Positions 31,684-44,428 of a DNA stretch of 64,000 bases are shown here, piece by piece. Every line of letters begins with the position of its first letter. Within the stretch, counting starts at the first letter, position 1. Location: contig JACATO010001032.1 of NCBI GenBank assembly GCA_018389105.1, positions 163,312 to 227,311 on the forward strand, written 5' to 3'. The stretch is from Nautilus pompilius (taxonomy: Eukaryota; Mollusca; Cephalopoda; Nautilida; Nautilidae). A model generated the notes under the pieces. It did no database searches and was not told the DNA's origin. It saw only the letters and a program-made list of their open reading frames with translations. The position numbers were made by a program, and so were the translations under genes.

Positions 31684-32214
31684 TATTTATTATTTATTCC
31701 TAGAAAGATTTGCCTTTTGAAAGCAGACGCCATACTTTAAAGCTTGGATTTTATACACATTAAATGTCGCGATGCGTTAATGAACTAAATAAATCTTGTT
31801 AAGTGGGAAACAAGGAAAACCTCATAAAAGATTAGATCTCCGTGTACGGCTTATAAGTTCATTGCTGAATTAAGAACAAAAGTAATTCTAAAAGAATGCT
31901 TTCCCTTCTGGTCAGCGGCCACAATCTAAATTAACGGCTGGGAGACGTGACGTCATCACCGCCTGTCTCCATGATAAAATAATATATTCATTACCACTTT
32001 TGAACGAATCGCGCCTTCCATAGAGAAGTTGCCCCGTTTTTGTCAGCTATTATTACTTCTAAAGAAGCTTTATGCTTAACAGGATATAAATATTCTATTT
32101 ATGGTATATTTTAAAATTCATATTTTATGTTCAGTGTTTTTCAAAAGACGGGAATCTGCTTTTGAATTATTAGACAGAATCCTGAGTTTTCGTACTTTTG
32201 TCAAACGGTAATGT
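30830..32214. other. non-coding stretch with (TTA)n
   Basis: (TTA)n at about 31588-31692. A full CRE palindrome TGACGTCA lies at 31948-31955. No gene is supported. Confidence 0.45.
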
Positions 32215-32946
32215 ATACAGATGTTTGTGTATATATATGCACATGGAATGTGTATTATTATGCACGCATACACAGATGTACTTATACACTCAATATATAC
32301 ATAAGTAATTAGTAAGCACTCACGCTATGTGTGTGTGTATATATGCTCGTGGACTGTGTATTATTATGCACACATACACAGATGTACTTATACACTCAAT
32401 ATATACATAAGTAATTAGTAAGCACTTACGCTATTGTGTGTATATATGCACGTGGACTGTGTATTATTAACACATACACAGATGTACTTATACACTCAAT
32501 ATACATAATAGTAAGCACTCACGCTATGTGTGTGTATATATGCACGTGGACTGTGTATTATTACGCACACATACACAGATGTACTTATACACTCAATATA
32601 TACATAAGTAATTAGTAAGCACTCACGCTATGTCTGTGTATATATGCACGTGGACTGTGTATTATTACGCACACATACACAGATGTACTTATACACTCAA
32701 TATATACATAAGTAATTACTAAGCACTCACGCTATGTGTGTGTATATATGCACGTGGACTGTGTATTATTATGCACGCATACACAGATGTACTTATACAC
32801 TCAATATATACATAAGTAATTAGTAAGCACTCACGCTATGTGTGTGTATATATGCACGTGGACTGTGTATTATTACGCACACATACACAGATGTACTTAT
32901 ACACTCAATATATACATAAGTAATTAGTAAGCACTCACGCTATCTG
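32215..32946. repeat. 104-bp satellite, seven units
   Basis: Units contain ACACAGATGTACTTATACAC, TATACATAAGTAATTAGTAA, GCACTCACGCTATG and TATATATGCACGTGGACTG. The ACGCTAT landmark recurs at 32322, 32428, 32521, 32625, 32729, 32833 and 32937: 106, 93 and then 104 bp four times. The last units are almost identical, so expansion was recent at that end. Confidence 0.97.
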
Positions 32947-34518
32947 TGTGTGTAATTAAACGATTATATATATAGTAACACACAAGAATGATTTTTGTCA
33001 GCTGATCAGAATGAAGGCTTCGCTGACAGCTTCCAATATCCCGGTTCATCCAGGTTCGATCGAGTCATAAACAAGTGTTTTGAAGATTGTCTGCAGCCTT
33101 TCTCTTTTTTTCTTAAATATGTTATGCGCATCTGACGCTTTCTAAAAATCCGTTTCCTCCCCTTTCGACGGCCCGGGTGTCTGAACAAAAACAAGAATCT
33201 GCGCGGGTGGACGATGCGACGGGTTAATACTGTTTGTTGTTGTTGTTGAAACTCGAGTTATTTTCTCGTTCACGGGTTATGAATTTACTGACTAATACAC
33301 GCGAGAATGCTTTAACGTGGCTTGGTCCAATGACAGGTCTTTTCTGTCCGGCCGCCGCCGCCTTGTACCGGAGACGTTCGGAAAGAGACCCGGCGGCATC
33401 GCCGTAATGGCGTCCGGTCTCCCACTCTCGCCGGATTCCGTTTAGATGTTTCTGCAACTGCTACTAAAATTAAACCGGCGATAATTAAACTCAGTGTGAC
33501 GCTTTGTTTCCGTGGAATTTTTAAAAGTAAAACGGGTCTAAAATTTGTCCCGATAATTCTGACTAAAAAAATTTTTTTTTTTTTTAAATATGCCAGTTTT
33601 GTTCTAAGGGGGACAACTGAAGAAAGAAAAAAATGGTGTGGCCGGTATTGCGGCAGTTATCGGGAGTTGTGATTGATTTTGATGAATTAAAATACAAAAA
33701 CAACAAAAAAAGAAAATCCTTCGTATCAGTAACAATCAGATTCTTTGGTCAGCGATTTTATATACCAGACAATGGTTGACTTTCGCAGTTCTTATCTTTC
33801 CCGTCTTCATAGGACATCATCAAATAACTGGAGTGAGAATGAAGGATAGTGCCTTGATATATAATATTGCTCTTAAGTTCTAATGAATTTGTTTTGTTGT
33901 TTGCATGTTTTAATTTTTAGACTCACTCGGTGCTTCTCTAATTTGTTGTGGTATTCATAACAAAAACCTCCAGTATATACACGAAACCAGCGTCTCATAG
34001 AAAGAAAAATAAAGTTACCATGTTCTTTATTTTGAAGGGCCAGCAAAAGACTGAGCACTTACAACTATTGGCCTGATATTGCAGTCAGTCCTTCGTTATT
34101 ATCCCTTTTGTTTACGTTTTTCTCTTCGTTTCCGATGGCAATGAGCTCTAAGCTAGAAGTCTGTGGCTGGTGTTTCCAAACATCGCAATAAAACCACTGC
34201 GGTTCCACTTTTTTATCCGTCAGCAGAGCCAAACTACCGTCTGCAACTTGCAGAATCTGCGTCTTTCTTCTGCTTTCTGAAAGTTTTGATTTTAAAAACT
34301 ATGCAAAATTATTTGCGGTTTTCTTCATGTAAGTGCTTAAAGATGTTGTAGATGTAGAGATTATTATTATTATTAATATTATTATATAATATTTCTGCAC
34401 TAATATCCGTTCTGAGCAACAACGACAAGAAGACATTCACCGGTATCTTTCCAACTCTTTAAACTAAATAATATCTGCCCTGTTTCAAGTTTCAGTTTTG
34501 CCTTGACGACTAAAATCT
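32947..34518. other. non-coding stretch
   Basis: No supported gene. Minus-strand ORF 33224-33457 and plus-strand ORF 34163-34351 lack splice or family support. Confidence 0.4.
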
Positions 34519-34548
34519 GATCTCTCTCTCTCTCTCTTCATCTCTTCA

Positions 34549-34604
<56 letters not shown>

Positions 34605-34648
34605 ATCTCTCCATCTCTCTCTCCTTCTCTCTCTCTCTCTTCATCTCT

Positions 34649-34693
<45 letters not shown>
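34519..34693. repeat. (CT)n tract
   Basis: (CT)n with TTCATCTC and CCATCTC breaks. Confidence 0.95.
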
Positions 34694-34873
34694 AAAACAA
34701 ACAAACAAAAAAATCGACCGTTCTTTGACGCAAAACATTCTCCATTTACTTAGCTGTGAGGCAATTTTTTTTTTTTTTTTTTAAAAACCCAAAAAAGAAT
34801 GCTAGGAGACTAAACATTAACACCCGACAGCTTCATTAACATCTAAGCAGAAGATTTAAAGTTTTCCACGATT

Positions 34874-34906
<33 letters not shown>

Positions 34907-34915
34907 CACATATAA
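34694..34915. other. A/T homopolymer-rich gap
   Basis: T18 near 34766, A16 near 34875 and (TA)n to about 34905, directly before the second copy of the dispersed repeat. Confidence 0.5.
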
Positions 34916-34987
34916 CATCTATCTCCGAAAACACGTGCACTGCTAATTCTTCTTCTTCTTGTTACCGGCTAACCTACAAGAAATTCT
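34916..34987 (+). repeat. dispersed repeat, copy 2 of 2
   Basis: Matches 28764-28847 with a shorter internal TTC run. It starts immediately after a poly-A/(TA)n tract, which may mark a retroposon boundary. Confidence 0.9.
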
Positions 34988-37398
34988 TGGCTTGTTTTTA
35001 CCTGATAAATTATTTGTCATCTTTTTTAGCCGATAGAAAATTAATGAAACGTTATCTGTTAGCCGACTATTATTTCTGTTATATCAGGTGTTGGGGAGGA
35101 ACGCGGCACCCAGCGCGTGGCTTTAGGCCAACGTGTGGCAGTTTAAAACCCTGTCCAGATTCTGATGTACACTAACACCCAAAATTTGGCGGCGCCTCTA
35201 GGTGCCTACGGTTCGGCCGTGAAAGAGTAACCAAGCATCTGAAAATACATACGTGACGTATAAGACGGTCAGAAAGAATTTTCGGAACGCAGAGGATGTG
35301 ACGTGTAGATTTTTATTTGTTTTTATGGTCAACGGTTATGGGATTCATGTGTATTCCCCGTTGCTTCTAGATCGGTTTGCACTATAATCTGATGGGTTTT
35401 TTTAAAAGCAACTTTCTGCTCATATAAAAATACAAGGTTTTAAATTTCTGACTCAGTTAGCAGATATGTTAGCTATTTTACTGATTACCCTCACTTCTAG
35501 CGATGAATTCCATCCACAACATCTTTGTCCCCACTCTTACATATTACCACCTCTCAAGCATTTAGGATGCCAAGTTTCTCCGGAGTTATGCGATTGAAAA
35601 TTTTTTATTTCTATTATTTATATATACTTATTTCTAATCTTTCAAAAACATTATTAAATTTGGTTTTTATTTTCAAGTAGGAAGCGTGGCACATTTATTT
35701 AAGGTTTAGACAAATTCTAATGAACTGCAAATAAAAGATAATGTTATAAATCAGCATAAATTAACTGAACTTGTGTTCCACAATCGAATCGAGATCCCTA
35801 ATCACGTGTTTTGGCGTCATGATATTACTTATACTGAGTGTTCTGAGTGAAAACCAAAGTACGGCATTTCATTAGAATTTAAAAACAAAAACAAAACAAA
35901 CAGGTATACTTGTATGTTCTGTGATCATTCCAACTTGTCGTTTACGTTACCGTGACTCGTACTGAATGCCATTAGCACACACCGGTGTAACCCGGGATAA
36001 CGCTGCTATTTAGCTTACTAAAATATATTTGTGCCTGTTCAGTTTTACGTAAACGAACATTCTTTTCTGGCGATGTAGGAGTGATGCAATTTGCATCTCA
36101 TCTCTAGTTCGTGTCATTTGATCTAAAACCCATAGTGTGGCCATTATATTGTTGTACTCAATATATTCTCTCGATATGAAATGTAAACACAGACCTACAC
36201 TCCGGCGAAACGTTTTCGTACACCACAGTAATGTTAACTGCTAGTCGATATGTAATCTATTAACTGGCATAAATATAAATGAAAACCAAACTAGTTTTAA
36301 TAATATGTTTAACATATTTAATTATATTTATATATTTTTTCTGCAATTACTTACTGCCTCTCGATGCTGCATCCTTCTGTGAGAACTGTCGCACCTGCTC
36401 GGCGGAGGATGTTAGTTTCTCCTGTCGATTTCGGTCCGATGTAAAAGTCAAAGTCGTTGCCAAACTAAGATTATGGGAATTTTTATCTTCCTCTTAGCAT
36501 AAATAATTCTGACAAAATTTAAAAGTGCTTCTGGCAATTGTCTCGATGTAAGCCGAATTGTTGACCAGCTTAACGGCTCTCGCCTCCAGAGTATTCGTTG
36601 ATTACGAGCTTCCTTATTTTTGTTGTTGGTATTCTCATTTTTATAAAGTTTGCTGGTCATTACACACACCCCTCCTCCTCACTTAACAGGGCGCACGTTT
36701 GCCCAAGCTACAACGGGGGCGTGAACTGTACGATTCGATCCAAGCATCTAAATTCTAGATTCAGCGATCTGGAGCACACGCTTCCATCCACCAGTCGCCT
36801 GGTTTTTGCCTTGTTTTGAAGTCTGAATAGTAGTTTACGAGCCGCATTTCATCCAAGTGATCCAGCTGCCTCTAAAACATCCTTTCAGCAGAGGATGCAA
36901 ATAAGATTCTTTGCTTCGTGTCGCGTTCAAGGCGGGCAGGAACCTATCTGGGATCTGAAGAAACGTCCCATTACGGAGGGCTTGTGACCCTAATGTGGGA
37001 CGGTCTTCTCTTTCAGAAGTGGCTTTCCGAGGTCGGTGCCGGTCTGTTTGTGGCGCACTATTTTCTCCCGATTTCTCGCAGGGATATTCCTTCATCCCTA
37101 CATGCAAAATAGCCCTTCGCGGTTCAATTCACGATCGTTTGGCCTCTGGTATCGCTGCTCTCCCATAGGCGGTCAATTTCAGACTCGTGTTACTACTTTC
37201 CTTTGTTTTTGAAAATAATATTAGCTCACCTGGGCTAAACGCGATCAATAAAATACTTATTTTTGTTGGTTGCAATTATCACGTTTTTTTTTTTTTTGTA
37301 TTTTAGTTGATTCAAAGATCCATAAACTTACATTTATTTTTAATTCAATACAAAAACGCAAATAGATATGCGACTATAAAACACATTTTATTAACTAG
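34988..37398. other. non-coding stretch
   Basis: AT-rich for most of its length. GC-richer at 36830-37130, where a minus-strand ORF (36835-37107) and a plus-strand acceptor-like TTTCTCCCGATTTCTCGCAG (ending 37081) occur. There is not enough to call an exon. Confidence 0.35.
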
Positions 37399-37457
37399 CA
37401 GCACGAATTTTGTGTTGGTAAAACCATCCCTGAGTCTGGTTTTATGCGCATTATAAG
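37399..37457 (+). CDS. candidate short exon
   Basis: The acceptor TTTTATTAACTAG (weak pyrimidine tract) is followed by 59 bases and the strong donor ATAAG|GTAAGTAA. One frame is open across it: QHEFCVGKTIPESGFMRII. The other frames are closed or poor. Product unknown. The exon is short enough to arise by chance. Confidence 0.25.
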
Positions 37458-37602
37458 GTAAGTAAAAATTACTGCGGTGTACCCGGACTTTTGAGCGGGT
37501 AATGAGTCTTCACAAGATGTAGTATTGTCCTTTGGTAGCTGTATACGATCTGCGGAAAACGCGGTAGTTAGGCCGCTGGACTGCTAAGGTCGATGGTCAG
37601 AT
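37458..37602. other. gap with weak tRNA-like word pair
   Basis: GCGGTAGTTAGGCCGCTGGA at about 37561 and GGTCAGATC at about 37595-37603 recall the A and B boxes of a tRNA-derived SINE head with two mismatches in the B box. Not enough for a call. Confidence 0.2.
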
Positions 37603-37658
37603 CTATAATCGACGTCATAGTGGTCTTCGGAAGAATCGAAACATGACGTCGATTATAG
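37603..37658. repeat. perfect 16-bp inverted repeat, 24-base loop
   Basis: CTATAATCGACGTCAT at 37603-37618 is the exact reverse complement of ATGACGTCGATTATAG at 37643-37658. The loop contains TCTTCGGAAGA, itself nearly self-complementary. The arms carry GACGTCA half-palindromes. Confidence 0.92.
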
Positions 37659-38630
37659 CCTTAACTACACGTTTAATTATCGATTACTGGTGCTGTAGCA
37701 ACTGGCCATAATCTCCCCTAACATGAAAATACGTAGGAAAATGCAAATTAGTTTATTTTACACCGGTAGCACTAGACACACAAATACTATACGTAAAACC
37801 TGTTTTATGTGGTTGAAATTATTTCTTTTATGTACAATATACAAAAGCAAGTCCTTTCTGAATCTTCTTTAGAGTGTTCATGAGTTTTCCTGACTTAATT
37901 CGTATTAAATCTCCAATTTTATGTACTGATTTGTTGATATTAAAAGCATCTTACGTCTGTGCATACACTAATGTCGTACGACATATAAATGGCAGCGGTT
38001 TGTCAAATAAGAATTGCATTAAACTCGCATTTACCTACCTGCGGTGCAGGGTTAGAGATAAATTGCGCAGAGTACTGGTACATATTTCTACCACTAAGTC
38101 GATAAAACTGTACACGTTCTCTCCAACCTAAAACTGACGTTCTGGTCATAATAACACTCTTAAGAGGGTTGATCAAACTGGCACGGTCAACGGTAACTCT
38201 ACAGTGGCGCCTGATCAGACTGACACCGGTGTTGGTCACGATAACCAAGGCCGGTAAGCGGGAAGCAGCAAGCTTTCGCCAGAACCGATTTCATAAGGTG
38301 TTTCGCTTCCCGGGTATCGTTCTGCTCTAAAAGTTTGGGTTCTTGCAGTCATTTTGATTTTCTGTACGGTTTGCGGGAAATAGCAGCTTGGGAGTGCACC
38401 GGAAGGGGGCTGTTAATGCACTGGTAGTATAATAGCATTCGTTGGGATCTAAGTCGCAAAACAGTGTGGGTCATCGGAAAGATTAGTAGTAACGATTGGG
38501 GGGGGGTTGATTGGGTGGGTGGTTTGTCACTTTTCAAACAAAAGTCTATTTTATTTTAGAACTGCGTACAGGGAGCTTATGGTTGATCAAACATTATAAG
38601 CTACTAGAACAAGAACCCAATCACATGTAA
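37659..38630. other. non-coding stretch
   Basis: No supported gene. G9 run near 38499. Confidence 0.4.
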
Positions 38631-38636
38631 TTATAT

Positions 38637-38842
38637 TGATGGAATAATGCGCACAACTTCAGCAAAATTCAGAACACTTCCTTCTGTCGCAGTCTTAGAC
38701 TTTATTCCAATCCAGGGCTTAGCTGTAACGTACATCATCAGGGTTAGTATTGACACCAAAATTATATATGTAATCAGTGGTTTTTGTTGTCCATCAAACT
38801 GGATAAAAACTTTAAGTTCTTCCAAAGATATTAATATAATAA
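38637..38842 (-). CDS. open minus-strand fragment, possibly transposase-derived
   Basis: The minus-strand frame reads ISLEELKVFIQFDGQQKPL and ends YVTAKPWIGIKSK, TEGSVLNFAEVVRIIPSI with a stop at about 38634. The AKPxxxGIK...GSVLNF portion vaguely resembles the PxKPxxxGIKxWxLxDxxxGYxxxF stretch of PiggyBac-type transposases, but catalytic context is missing. It could equally be a host C-terminal exon or chance. No splice acceptor was found above the (AAT)n at 38836-38873. Confidence 0.18.
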
Positions 38843-39561
38843 TAATAATAATAATAATAATATATATAATAATAAATCGATTAAGTAATAATTGATATTT
38901 CATGTACAGCTTGCATCATCATCATATCATGGGTTGTCTTTCCTCCTTCAGTTGTTACGTACATACAAGAATTCTATTAGTATTTCCTTTTTCAGTGTGA
39001 TTGACACACCTGGTACTCTCAAGATCTTGTTTTGTAGGTAGACAGCTAGGATTCAAAAGATAATACAGGGACATTAATATGGCGTGCCCAGAGAATAGGG
39101 AGAAAAATGTATTGGAGAGCTCGACAAGGGGGAATAAAAAGTGCCTGGGCTCTACAGAACTGATGTAGCTGAATTATTAGAAATCCAACATTATGGTCCT
39201 CGGACAGTACAGTATCGCATGTGGCTCGACGCCTCCTAATTACACTTAATCTCATCATACCACCAAAAGTCAAAACATTTGAGCCATGCGAGTTAAAGGT
39301 AAAACAAAATTTCTCAGCAGGTAAATAACCACTCTTATGGTGCAAAGATAGAAGAACCACTGACATTCTAAAGTGTATCGGTGGGCTTTCTCTCTAATTA
39401 ATTCCTAAAAGAATTATACTGGATAAGGCCTTTCTACCAGATATAAACACTGCCAAAACCTTACACTTACTTACGAGATGTTGCCAGGGTTACAACCTGT
39501 CCCCGTTATTTTTAACCCCGGTCTTCCCTGGGATAAGAAAAATAAGGATAAAATGCGTCTC
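38843..39561. other. non-coding stretch
   Basis: Minus-strand ORF 39046-39366 is open but unrecognised. Otherwise no gene or repeat is seen. Confidence 0.35.
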
Positions 39562-39769
<208 letters not shown>

Positions 39770-40474
39770 TCACGATAAAATACAAAATTAAAACTGGAAG
39801 CATTCAAAATGAAATACAACGATCGACAATAAACCAATATATATATATACAAATATAATTTTTAAAAATTCAAAAGAAAAATTTAACGAAAAATATTAGA
39901 AATGTTAAAATTGGTTAGATAACACTTACACATACGTTATGATCAATCATAGTTGTGGATTCGTCAATGATACCTTCAGAACTGGTTTGCATATAAACTA
40001 GCTGTAACTTGTTTTATCCTGCATACTAGTATTTGGCTTCTAGAAAGCATTTACTCGTAATATATATATATATACCTTAATGAATTAATTAGATATGAAG
40101 TTTAAGAGATCTTATTGAGAAGTCCATATTTTTGGTCGCCAGTGTATATGAGTATGTATGTGTGTGGGTGTAACATACACAGTTATTTAGAAAATTGTGG
40201 GTACGATTGATTGGTGTTTTCTGGAAAACTGGGATGTGTAGGTGGAACGATGGATGGATGTATACACGAAGCGAACAAACCTGTTGAGAGTAGGAAGCAG
40301 ATGAAAACAAACTTTTAGGTAGGAAATAAATACAGATAAGTAATTTTTAAGATATTCTTTCCCTTTTCATTTTTTTTTTTTTACAAAAGTAGAAGCCTAC
40401 TAGGGTAAAATCCAATAAGTCGCACACCTTCTAAATCCATCAGATCCATCGTCTATTAGGTTTCGTTAGAGGCG
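39770..40474. other. non-coding stretch
   Basis: AT-rich with short (TA)n runs at about 39838 and 40060. No supported gene. Confidence 0.45.
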
Positions 40475-40547
40475 ATGGAAGCGAGCGCCGGACATTTCTG
40501 CTGGATGTGGAGAAAGAAGGTCTCAGACGTGAGGCAGCTGCGGAAAG
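40475..40547 (+). CDS. candidate first coding exon
   Basis: The ATG at 40475 (context GGCGATGG) opens MEASAGHFCWMWRKKVSDVR and continues QLRK to an excellent donor, GGAAAG|GTAAGG (exon end 40547, phase 1). If it is not a first exon, a possible acceptor TTTCGTTAG lies just upstream at about 40469. The local sequence is richer in GC than its flanks. The product cannot be named from 24 residues. The donor phase is the same as that of the exon at 26689-26725, but nothing links them. Confidence 0.38.
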
Positions 40548-40835
40548 GTAAGGAGAGTAGATACTCGATTGCGTCTTTATTGTCATTGTAAAGTGAGAAA
40601 AGAACGACAAGGGACAAGAAAGGTGTTCTATTTAACTAAATACGTAACTAAACACACCACACACACACACACCACATATATCGTCATGCAGTGATCTAGA
40701 TCAGCATTTCGAATAAATCGCGTTAAAACGAGTCCGGGTCGCAAGCTGTGTGTATTCGCAATTTTATGATTTCCTTTCATCAGAAACTACTTGAATTCCC
40801 ACCATTTTTTTTTTTTTTTTGGGGAGGGAGAAAAA

Positions 40836-40868
<33 letters not shown>

Positions 40869-41075
40869 CCAAACCAAAAAAGTGATGTATTTCCCTTTGT
40901 TTACATATTCGTCTCGCGTGTGTTTTTGTTTTCATTTTCTGTTTGTTTTTGTTTTTTTTTTTTTTGATTTCTGTACAATCGCATTGGAGATATTTACATG
41001 CAAAGAATAATGCGGCACCGAGAGCGGGAGGAGGGGGGGCAGTTGGTTGAACTGTGACAATGTCAAGTTGTTTAG

Positions 41076-41115
<40 letters not shown>

Positions 41116-41400
41116 AGAGTTATCTGGCTACTACAGCGCCGCCAGCGTGTGAAACACAAGTACGGTCCATACAGCTGCCTTTGTGCCACCAGTGTTCGGA
41201 GACCTATTGCCCGATGTAGGTCAGGCTCCGTCACTTAGACGAGAAATGTGCTGCGGATATTTTCGTTTTTTTGTTTTTTTTTCCCCCTTCTTTTAAAAAA
41301 AAAAAATTTGCCTTCCACATAAACATGATTATAAATAAGTCTTTACAAAGTTCGCATGTAAGGAAATTGAATGACATCACGTGACACGATCGCTTGGTTA

Positions 41401-41431
<31 letters not shown>

Positions 41432-42884
41432 ATTCTGTTGACAATTAAAGGCCGTTGTTTCGAAGAAACATTTTCGTTTTTTTTTAAAAAAAGGAGAATA
41501 ACTTTACGCTATTATTCAATTATTTACTATATTATTATTTTTTTCATCCATTTTTACTTTTCTTTTAAAACTTAAAAAAAAAAGATTTCCTTTTTAATTT
41601 TAATAATAACAACAAAAAATAATATATATATACACAAAAATACAAATGAAAACTCTGGTCAGTAAATGTGCCCGAAATCTCGAAACAACAACAACAAACA
41701 CAACAAAAGCAATAGGGCATTATCTTAAAATCCGCTCCTCTAATCTAAGTCCACATTCCACGTGCTCTTAATAGCCGAAAACCAGAAAAGTTACTTATTC
41801 AAACTTATGACGCCATGGCGAGATTTTGAACGGCAGAAAGCGCTCGTTGGTTGATGGATAGCAGTCATAAATACCCGTTGGGGGGGGGGGGGCTATTTCG
41901 ATAATTCTCGGGATATTTATTCCATTATTTACTACACTCTCTGACACCACGTATAATTTGTTTTTCTTCCTTTCTTGTGTGAGCTGTTCTCTTTTGTCCA
42001 TTACCTTAAGGGGGCGGAGTGAGCTATTAGTTGCTTTGTTGTTGTTGGACATGCTCTAAAATGTAATACCTTGTTGAATAGTGGAAAGTTATCGCAAAGC
42101 TCTCGCTAGTAGTGCGTGGGAACCTATCTGGCATAAAATCTACCATCGATGGAGATTCTTGAGTTGTAGAGTGCTTTTTTTTTGATTTTAGAAAATATCA
42201 TTATGGCAAATCGCTTAACCTTTAATGAAACATAGGAGCTGTAAACAAGATCGAGGCTTCTCCAACCCTGTATACATATATATCATATTTTTTAACCTTT
42301 ATTTATATCACATTGGGTGCATTGCGTCCAAGCTTAGAGGCACTGGTTGGTATTTGTTTTGGCCCGGTTGTATATTTAGTACATTACGTTAATGACGAAA
42401 GTGTCACGTGTCGTAGCCCTGCTGCGGCGAGTAATGCAAATTTGCAGAATGGTTGGGTGATCCCGTCCCAGCTGGTATGCAAAGGGTTAAGCGACTTTTT
42501 AAAAAAAAAAAAGAGTTAATCTTGGATGTTTTAACTCTACTCAAACGTATAATTTATTTCGGGACAAAGGCTCGTTCCTCCGCTTCGCTATAGCGCATGA
42601 GCAGGTGTCGTGGCTTACTTCAGCCGTAACGTAGGATAATAATCCTCGCCCATCGGTCGCACGGTCAGGTTACTCTGCCGCCATAGACAACTGTTCAAGA
42701 TGCGTGGGATTCTATCTTTTAATATGGATTACTGATGGTTCGTGCATATGTGCGAACCAATAAAATAGCATATTTTAGAAAGATTAGAATGGAAATCATG
42801 TCGTGTGCATAGAGAAGTAAATTAAATGCGAAATGAGGTTTAGACAAATTTACTGCAGAGACGAGAGAGTGAGATGAGAGAGAG

Positions 42885-42924
<40 letters not shown>

Positions 42925-43239
42925 GAGAGAATTAAATCGCTTTTTTTTCCTGTTAAAAATGTCAATATTTTGCCTTATCTTACTGAGGTTTATGAGTATG
43001 TCAGATTCCGTAGCGATGCATTGTGGGAACGATTTTTTAACTATTAGCAGGGGGGGTAACTCGGTACAGATTTCACACGATCCCCGTTGTTGTAAATGCG
43101 TTCCCTTTATCTCGCGCCCTGAACGAATAACTAGATGTTGTTTTTTTTTTTAAAAAAATAAAAAGAGAGAGAGAGACAACGGCGCAAGTGTTAGATTAAC
43201 CCTTTACACCAAGCAGTATACGAAAACAAATAAACAAGC
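40548..43239. other. non-coding stretch with microsatellites
   Basis: (AAC)n at about 40839-40869, (GA)n at 41072-41112, (CT)n at 41400-41427, G13 at about 41880, and (GA)n(TG)n at 42872-42922. At 42433-42444 TGCAAATTTGCA is a perfect palindrome overlapping an ATGCAAAT octamer. No gene is supported. Confidence 0.45.
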
Positions 43240-43247
43240 TGACGTCA
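43240..43247. promoter_or_regulatory. isolated CRE palindrome
   Basis: TGACGTCA within CTGACGTCAG. It is a consensus site for CREB/ATF-type bZIP factors by sequence only. Confidence 0.25.
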
Positions 43248-43601
43248 GTAATAACACACCGTCTTGATCTAAGCGTTTAGAAAGATTTTTAAATTAAGTT
43301 TAATTACAGTAGCATTTATTACGAACTCGCTGCGTTTTCTTGTTGGTGGTCTACATTTACTTCTCTCACCCACCCCCCCCCCAGTTATCGTCTCCAAACT
43401 TTAATACCCGAATAATATTATTATTTTTTTTTTTTTAAATCTAGCTTCACGCTGACGTTTGTTCTTCTCTCAGTGATGTCAGAAAAATCTATACTATTAA
43501 AATCTTGTATATATTATTTTCCGCTGTTCCCTTTTAGCAAAAACTTAAAAGGAACTTCAAACCTCACCTTCGTGCGTTCGCTTGGTTTCGGTACCTTCAC
43601 T

Positions 43602-43650
43602 GATTTGTGTGTGTGTGTGAGTGTGTGTGTGTGTGTGTGTGTGAGTGTGT
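43602..43650. repeat. (TG)n microsatellite
   Basis: TG repeat with GAG interruptions, about 50 bases upstream of the CRE palindrome at 43699. Confidence 0.93.
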
Positions 43651-43659
43651 TTTCTTGGT

Positions 43660-43890
43660 ATAATGTCCAGTCCTCAGCTGAGCCGAATAGATGTCCTGCT
43701 GTGACGTCACAGATTTCCGTTTTTGAATATTTCGATGGTTTGGATGCGGCGGACAGAAACTGCAGGAATTTCCGAGGTTGACTGGTCACAGTCAGGCTCT
43801 CAAGATGGCGCAGCAAGCCGATTTGGTTAATAGACGGCGGAGTCGGGGTTTTTGACTGGCTCGAGAGAGTCAGACTTACTTCTGGGTGAG
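43660..43890 (+). promoter_or_regulatory. promoter-like cluster with CRE and 5' exon donor
   Basis: CTGTGACGTCACAG (43699-43712) is a perfect 14-bp palindrome around a full CRE. About 90 bases further on is CAAGATGGCGCAGC, a YY1-like ATGGCG element that could also be a start codon (MAQQADLVNRRRSRGF, then TGA). A donor-like TGG|GTGAGTGAG follows at about 43883. The arrangement suggests a short 5' exon of an unidentified gene. There is no downstream evidence. Confidence 0.27.
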
Positions 43891-44428
43891 TGAGACTTTG
43901 GCTTGGTAGGAGGGTAGGGTATGTGACCTCTTCGTCGTCGTCGTGTGCTGGGGGGGGGAGTAATTAGTTATATATTTTACTTCCGTTGTTTACATTAATT
44001 TTTATCAAAAACAAAATCTATAGCCTGTATCCTAACCGCTTTCCTCGTTTCTGTTTCGTCATACGTTTATCTCTCGTTGTTAATCTCACACAGATTTCAC
44101 ATAAATTAGTAAAAAAAACCAATTAAATAATCATAATAAATACGCAAATAATTTTTTTTCCTGTTCTGTACTTAAAACATTTAAGCTTTATTTATTATTA
44201 TGCGATTATAAAGATAAATCGTTTCGTTTTGTGACCCTGTGATAAGCTCCCCAGTTTTGCCTTCGCCCCACCTAGTAGACTCCGATGCTCTCTACCTCTG
44301 TTCGGGTTGTATTTAAAATATTCACAGGGGGCGCAGGCGGTGAGGTTTGTGGAGTGTGTCCTGTCGTGCATTGTGATTCGGTCAGCTATGACGTTTATAT
44401 AACTTGTCATTCTCTCTGCATCTGAAAG
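43891..44428. other. non-coding stretch
   Basis: No gene is supported. CACAGGGGGCGCAGG at about 44322 resembles a CTCF core. Confidence 0.35.
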
